DNA of 13,914 nucleotides from Clostridia bacterium (lineage in GTDB: Bacteria; Bacillota; Clostridia; Christensenellales; Borkfalkiaceae), in contig JAGCMG010000137.1 in assembly GCA_017646555.1 (NCBI GenBank), positions 1 to 13,914 of the forward strand. Direction: 5' to 3'. The notes beneath the pieces were generated by a model that was not told where the DNA came from, searched no databases, and was given only the letters and a program-made list of their open reading frames with translations. How positions within the stretch are numbered: the stretch's first letter is position 1; each line of letters starts with the position of its first letter. Positions 13,078-13,914 of the stretch are shown here, in pieces. A program made the translations under genes and the position numbers.

Positions 13078-13914
13078 TTAACCTAATAAGTTGGTTGTAT
13101 TTTTAATTATTGTCGTTATTACGGTAAGCGTTTCGAACTGAAGCGCAGGTTGGTATTTTAACGAGTTAAACGCTAAAAGCACTACCCCGTCCCCCGTCGT
13201 TTCGCCTTGTAACACGCCGTACTTGGTTATAGAATCCTTCCCTTCAACGACTGGTAATTTAGAAAAATCAATAGCGTATTTTTTTGCGCCTTTTGCTAAT
13301 TCTTTTTCATAGTCGTCTTTATAGGTTTGTTTATTGCTGATATTATACGCGCTATCGTATTTAACGTACTCAACGAAAATATCGTAAGTTAAAAGTGTTT
13401 TTAAGTCCTTTACGTTTTCAAAAAGTTTTTCAATGCGCGCTTTTTCTTGAAGTACGCCTTCTGCTTTTTGTTCGTCGGTTTTAAAACGCTTGTCCTTTTT
13501 TAGACGCGTATTAAACTCGCTGACGACGGCGCTTTCTGAAATATTATCTTTCGATAACGGCTCAACAGCGTTTTTATCGAGCATAAACTTTTCCGCATAA
13601 GCGTACGCGTCTAAATACATAGTGTCAAAATCGTATTCGCTATTTTCATAGTCGATTAAACACTCTAAGTACGACGGCGTACGGTTACCATCCTTATCTT
13701 CGGTTATATGCGAACAAATCATAATATCGCCAAAACCTGCCGACAAATACGCAGTAAGTTGTGTGGTTTCATACGAAGCATCAAAATGCAAAGTGGAATA
13801 TTCTTGTATTTCGTAACTTAAAGTTTTACCCACACCGAATTCTGCGTTGATATTCGTAACGCAAGTTCCATCCATATCCGATGAATAATAAATATTAAAT
13901 TGTTGACCTAAGGT
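13078..13914 (-). CDS. Unrecognised protein, 3' part only (5' end outside the window)
   Basis: The frame is open to the window edge (first visible residues TLGQQFNIYYSSDMDG), so the ATG at 13875 is probably internal and the gene is cut by the window. The visible 278 residues are mostly polar. A beta-rich start includes TTQLTAYLSAGFGDIMI, which vaguely recalls extracytoplasmic solute-binding or lipoprotein-like proteins. A lysine/glutamate-rich helical stretch lies in the middle (KKDKRFKTDEQKAEG..., about 130-170 of the fragment), and the C-terminus, ending TTIIKNTTNLLG, is mildly hydrophobic. No catalytic motif is recognised. The stop lies one base before the tmk start, so the two genes are transcribed and probably translated together. 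The conserved tmk neighbour in Bacillus is not similar to this one as far as can be seen. Confidence 0.6.
   Translation of the reverse strand, partial: TLGQQFNIYYSSDMDGTCVTNINAEFGVGKTLSYEIQEYSTLHFDASYETTQLTAYLSAGFGDIMICSHITEDKDGNRTPSYLECLIDYENSEYDFDTMYLDAYAYAEKFMLDKNAVEPLSKDNISESAVVSEFNTRLKKDKRFKTDEQKAEGVLQEKARIEKLFENVKDLKTLLTYDIFVEYVKYDSAYNISNKQTYKDDYEKELAKGAKKYAIDFSKLPVVEGKDSITKYGVLQGETTGDGVVLLAFNSLKYQPALQFETLTVITTIIKNTTNLLG

Overview
The window reads as ordinary chromosome from a low-GC, Gram-positive-type anaerobe, most likely an uncultured gut member of the Clostridia. Four things point there: AT-rich sigma-A-type promoters and AAGGAG-type ribosome sites; a core cluster in nearly the Bacillus/Clostridium order tmk-holB-ricT-(ferredoxin)-trmN6-rsmI; a small clostridial-type 2[4Fe-4S] ferredoxin; and a leader RNA of the yybP-ykoY type. 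No insertion sequence, CRISPR array, phage gene or integrase was seen. A finer taxonomic placement cannot be supported from the sequence alone.

Layout. (1) 5-1087 (-): mnmA, tRNA 2-thiolation, with its own promoter. (2) 1088-1422: an intergenic stretch with a perfect 45-base alternating purine/pyrimidine tract, then tRNA-Arg(CCG) (+), which leads after 20 bases into a six-helix Pr6Pr-like membrane protein (+) ending at a hairpin terminator. (3) 2168-4662 (-): a two-gene cell-surface unit, an O-antigen-ligase/polymerase-like membrane protein followed by an SGNH/GDSL hydrolase. It is read from a strong extended -10 promoter whose spacer holds a 13-base inverted repeat. (4) 4918-6192 (+): a PlsC-like acyltransferase carrying a zinc ribbon and an extra C-terminal domain, transcribed divergently from (3). 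(5) 6355-7452 (+): a TetR-family regulator and a dUTPase, probably one transcript, closed by a bidirectional terminator. (6) 7552-8544 (-): a CaCA-family cation/proton or cation/Na antiporter behind a roughly 170-base leader. That leader folds as a yybP-ykoY manganese riboswitch followed by an intrinsic terminator, so the antiporter is probably a Mn2+-responsive exporter. (7) 8766-13914 (-): rsmI, trmN6, a separately terminated ferredoxin gene, ricT, holB, tmk and the 3' part of an unrecognised gene, linking rRNA/tRNA methylation, RNA-processing control, DNA replication and dTTP supply.

The functional themes are translation-apparatus modification (mnmA, tRNA-Arg, trmN6, rsmI), nucleotide and DNA metabolism (dut, tmk, holB), envelope biogenesis (acyltransferase, O-antigen-ligase-like protein, SGNH hydrolase) and metal homeostasis (riboswitch plus antiporter).

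Three things deserve a second look. The manganese-riboswitch-controlled CaCA antiporter has overlapping, mutually exclusive hairpins in its leader. Reading every line by eye I found no GATC tetranucleotide anywhere in the window. Long Z-DNA-type alternating tracts lie next to promoters. No wholly new multi-gene system is apparent.
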